Source of the DNA: Actinomadura sp. WMMA1423
Lineage (GTDB): Bacteria > Actinomycetota > Actinomycetes > Streptosporangiales > Streptosporangiaceae
Direction of reading: 5' to 3'
DNA: 64,000 bases
NCBI RefSeq assembly: GCF_006547145.1
Contig: NZ_CP041244.1
Coordinates: forward strand, 3,906,001-3,970,000
The position numbers and the translations under genes were made by a program. Every line of letters starts with the position of its first letter. Within the stretch, counting starts at the first letter, position 1. Shown one piece after another: positions 61,672 to 64,000 of this stretch. The notes beneath the pieces are model-generated. The model was not told the DNA's origin and searched no databases. It was given only the letters and a program-made list of their open reading frames with translations.

Positions 61672-64000
61672 CGAGCTTCCTCCTGGCCACTCGTCCGGCT
61701 CCGGCGGCGATGCCCTTCACCCCGGCGGTCCGGTACTCCGCGCGTACGCGCTCGGTGAGCCGCGCGGCGCGCGCGGCGCGCTCGGCCCTGCGGTCCACCG
61801 GCATCCGCGGCGCCATGCCGGTCGTCGACTGCGGCAGCATCGCGAACGCGATGGTGATCTGCCCGGACGACACCGCCGGCACTCCGGCCCGGCGCGCGAG
61901 CGGGAGCCACACCGCCGCGTAGGAGGTGTCGAACTCCATCAGGTTGCCGCCGAGGTAGCGGCAGTCGGCGTAGTGCAGGCCGACGAAGTCCTCCGGCTTG
62001 TCCCAGCGCAGCACCTGCTCGCGCCGCCGGCCGCCGGCGATGACCCTGGCCTCGATCCAGTCGACCCGCACGATCGCGGGGCGGCCGGGGATGGCGAGCG
62101 AGATGTCGACCGTGTCGTGGTGCTCGAACGACAGCCGGGAGAACGACAGCCCGTTGTGGTTGATCCGGACGCGGCGGCGAATGGGCTCGTGCCACCGGTC
62201 GTCCGCCGTCCGGAACCGCAGCCGCGTCTCGTGCTTCTCGCCGGACGGCTCGAACGCCTCCGCGTCGACGGCCCCGTCCGCGACGGCCCTCGCCATGGCG
62301 CCGAGCCCGGTGTCGGACGCGGCGATCAGCGCGGGCCAGAACGAGTCGCGCATGTGCAGGTCGCCGAGGTCGCCCGGCGACAGGTACGGGACGGCGGCCT
62401 TGAGGTCGGCGGGCAGCAGGGTGGTGACCAGGGACGAGCCGAAGTTGTCCTCGTGGGTCCAGTTCCCGAAGACGGCCGCCTCCTCGGGGGTGGGCGACTC
62501 CAGCGCGGCCACCAGGATCCGGGCCAGGCGGTTCCGGGCCGCCTGCGGGCGGGCCAGGTCGGGCCATGCGCCGCCGGAGGCGGCGACGTACCGGTTCCAC
62601 ATGTGCTGGAACGCCAGGACGCCGTCCTGGACGGTGCGGCGCTCGGCGTTCTGCGACGGCGAGTCGGCGGCCCGGCCGAGGACCGGCGCGCCGTCCTCGG
62701 TGAAGCCGACGAGGGAGCCGCAGAGCGCGTTGACGCACTGCTCCACGATCTCGGGGCTGCGGGTGACGGTCGCCGCGACGTGCGCCGGGTGCCCGGCCTG
62801 CGCCAGGTAGCCCTCGGCGCGCAGCCCGGCCATGTAGACCCGCCCGGCGCGGGTGTCGGTGGCGAGGTACAGCCCGGCGGGCCTGACGTCGATGCGGGCG
62901 ATCTCCAGGGCGCGGGCGAGCTGGTACTGGATCGTGCCGCCCCAGCCGAGGTCGACGAGCGTCAGCTCCCCCGCCGCGAGCGCCTCGTCGTCGAGCGCGC
63001 CCGCGCTCCGCAGCGACTTGATCATGCGTTCGCGGGCGGCGGTGACGGTCACCGCGAGCCGGTTGCACAGGTGCGGCGTCTCGGTCAGCGCGCGGGCGAC
63101 GCGCTCGGCGATGTCGCCGTTGTCGATGACGGTGTCCAGCTCGGTCGCGAGGCCGGGCACCTCACCGGGCTGGAGTTCCAGGACCGACAGGGCCTGCCGG
63201 ACGGTCAGCCGGTACCCGGTCCGGACGAAGGCGTGCACGGCGGCGGTGTCGTGGGGGTCGAGCCCGGCGAGCGAGGTCACGAACCGCGACAGCCAGACCG
63301 GGGCGGCGCGCACGTCCCAGCCGCGCGCCTCGGCGGCCTCGTTGATCAGCCGGGACAGCAGCTCGCCCTCACGCATCGAGCACCACAGCCGCCGGGTCCC
63401 GGTCTCGTGCGCCCGCCACGCCGCCCATTCCGCGAAGCCGGTCAGCACCGGACCGAGGACGACCGCGCCGTACCGCCACGCGACGTCCAGGCCGGAGGTG
63501 CTGAACGGTACGCCGGAGTGCACGGCCTTGGCGCGCAGGCTGGTGAGGCCGAAGTCGCCGTGCCGGTCGTCCAGGTCGGGAGCGTCGTCGCCGAACGGGA
63601 GGACGGGCTCCTTCTCGCGGCCCAGCACGTCGAGGTAGGCGTCGTCGAGCCTCCGGTAGTGCACGGTGCGGATGCCGAGCTCGCCGGGGACCCTGTGGTC
63701 GGCGATCTGGTGGTCGCCGACGTGCACGATCTGCTCGGGGCCGCAGCCGAGGTCGCGCAGCACGATCTTCCAGAGGCCCGACGCCTTGTCGGTGCCGTGC
63801 TGGTTCGACCGGAAGACGCGCACACCGTCCATCGGGCCGAGTTCCGGCCGGTCGAGCAGCCGGGAGAGCTGGTCCTCGGTGAAGTAGGTGTCGGAGACGA
63901 GGACGATCTGGACGCCCTGCTCGCGCGCCGCGCTGACGATCTCGGCGACGTCCAGGTCCACGACGGTCAGCTCGCGCTCCAGCTCGACCTCGGCCTCGAC
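61661..64000 (-). CDS. Large HAD-domain protein of a glycan cluster, 5'-truncated by the window
   Basis: The frame stays open to the window edge; at least 779 residues are present. The visible N-terminal part is a HAD-type phosphatase fold (VQIVLVSDTYFTEDQLSRLL, then LWKIVLRDLGCGPEQIVHVGDHQIAD), with the catalytic first Asp motif lying outside the window. The rest (~600 residues) contains LWCSMREGELLSRLINEAAE, GELTLVDLGWGGTIQYQLAR and a beta-rich C-terminal part. HAD-plus-large-domain proteins of this type occur in polysaccharide biosynthesis loci. The end overlaps the next methyltransferase gene. Reaction unknown. Confidence 0.7.
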   Translation of the reverse strand, partial: VEAEVELERELTVVDLDVAEIVSAAREQGVQIVLVSDTYFTEDQLSRLLDRPELGPMDGVRVFRSNQHGTDKASGLWKIVLRDLGCGPEQIVHVGDHQIADHRVPGELGIRTVHYRRLDDAYLDVLGREKEPVLPFGDDAPDLDDRHGDFGLTSLRAKAVHSGVPFSTSGLDVAWRYGAVVLGPVLTGFAEWAAWRAHETGTRRLWCSMREGELLSRLINEAAEARGWDVRAAPVWLSRFVTSLAGLDPHDTAAVHAFVRTGYRLTVRQALSVLELQPGEVPGLATELDTVIDNGDIAERVARALTETPHLCNRLAVTVTAARERMIKSLRSAGALDDEALAAGELTLVDLGWGGTIQYQLARALEIARIDVRPAGLYLATDTRAGRVYMAGLRAEGYLAQAGHPAHVAATVTRSPEIVEQCVNALCGSLVGFTEDGAPVLGRAADSPSQNAERRTVQDGVLAFQHMWNRYVAASGGAWPDLARPQAARNRLARILVAALESPTPEEAAVFGNWTHEDNFGSSLVTTLLPADLKAAVPYLSPGDLGDLHMRDSFWPALIAASDTGLGAMARAVADGAVDAEAFEPSGEKHETRLRFRTADDRWHEPIRRRVRINHNGLSFSRLSFEHHDTVDISLAIPGRPAIVRVDWIEARVIAGGRRREQVLRWDKPEDFVGLHYADCRYLGGNLMEFDTSYAAVWLPLARRAGVPAVSSGQITIAFAMLPQSTTGMAPRMPVDRRAERAARAARLTERVRAEYRTAGVKGIAAGAGRVARRKLGDA

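Noticed and set aside
1..64000. Search for prophage, insertion sequences, integrative element ends and CRISPR arrays
   Set aside because: No transposase, integrase, relaxase, phage structural or cas motif was seen in any frame, and no direct-repeat array with unique spacers.

Overview
The window is chromosomal DNA from a high-GC actinomycete. The codon use, the XRE/DUF397 gene family, a SARP/AfsR-type regulator, mycothiol-type DinB proteins, several F420/FMN flavoproteins and a MurT-GatD pair all point that way. A filamentous genus such as Actinomadura (Thermomonosporaceae) would fit, but that placement is inference. I see no transposase, integrase, phage module, CRISPR array, tRNA or rRNA. 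The window cuts a MarR gene at its left edge and a large HAD-domain gene at its right edge.

Layout. 0-2.4 kb: MarR regulator, drug efflux pump and PPOX flavoprotein. 2.4-5.5 kb: minus-strand block of NarL-type two-component genes followed by blaI/M56. 5.7-7.4 kb: GT87 mannosyltransferase converging on bluB. 7.5-11.1 kb: an orphan 50-aa gene, then a luciferase-like/hydrolase/HxlR operon behind a 40-bp perfect palindrome, then an SMP-30 enzyme. 11.2-11.9 kb: RHH/PIN-like toxin-antitoxin pair with a 28-bp operator. 11.9-15.7 kb: divergent MMPL transporter and TetR, then an AlaX-type tRNA editing protein. 15.8-17.2 kb: XRE regulator, HBHA-like surface protein and DUF2516, in the gene order remembered from the mycobacterial hbhA locus. 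17.4-24.6 kb: membrane and secreted proteins plus a GntR-MFS operon. 24.7-31.3 kb: housekeeping and metabolic genes (dtd, ygfZ, a Nur-like Fur protein, nitrobindin) and a structured, apparently orphan RNA region. 31.4-43.5 kb: GIDE-domain protein, DsrE, TerC, DinB enzymes, oxidoreductases, TetR, old yellow enzyme, MFS and an AfsR-like regulator. 43.5-47 kb: Tat phosphoesterase and gatD-murT for lipid II amidation.

47-59 kb is the most unusual part. Two tandem zinc-ribbon/Pro-rich/single-TM paralogues face a 1003-aa HerA-like ATPase with a Cys cluster. Further on, in the same orientation as the ATPase, lies a membrane-anchored coiled-coil protein that looks like a P-loop ATPase without the Walker A lysine. 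Between them sits a whiJ-like island: a GHKL ATPase, a DUF5753 XRE regulator, and three DUF397 genes in exact 256-bp tandem units. A truncated XRE gene and a SUKH-like protein are also there. 59.5-64 kb: two SAM methyltransferases and a HAD-containing protein, overlapping in places, that look like the edge of a surface-glycan cluster.

The intergenic spaces are rich in exact dyads, and several pair with an adjacent regulator gene. Many convergent or operon ends carry long GC-rich hairpins with little or no U-tract. Function calls come from motif and family recognition by eye; no search was run.
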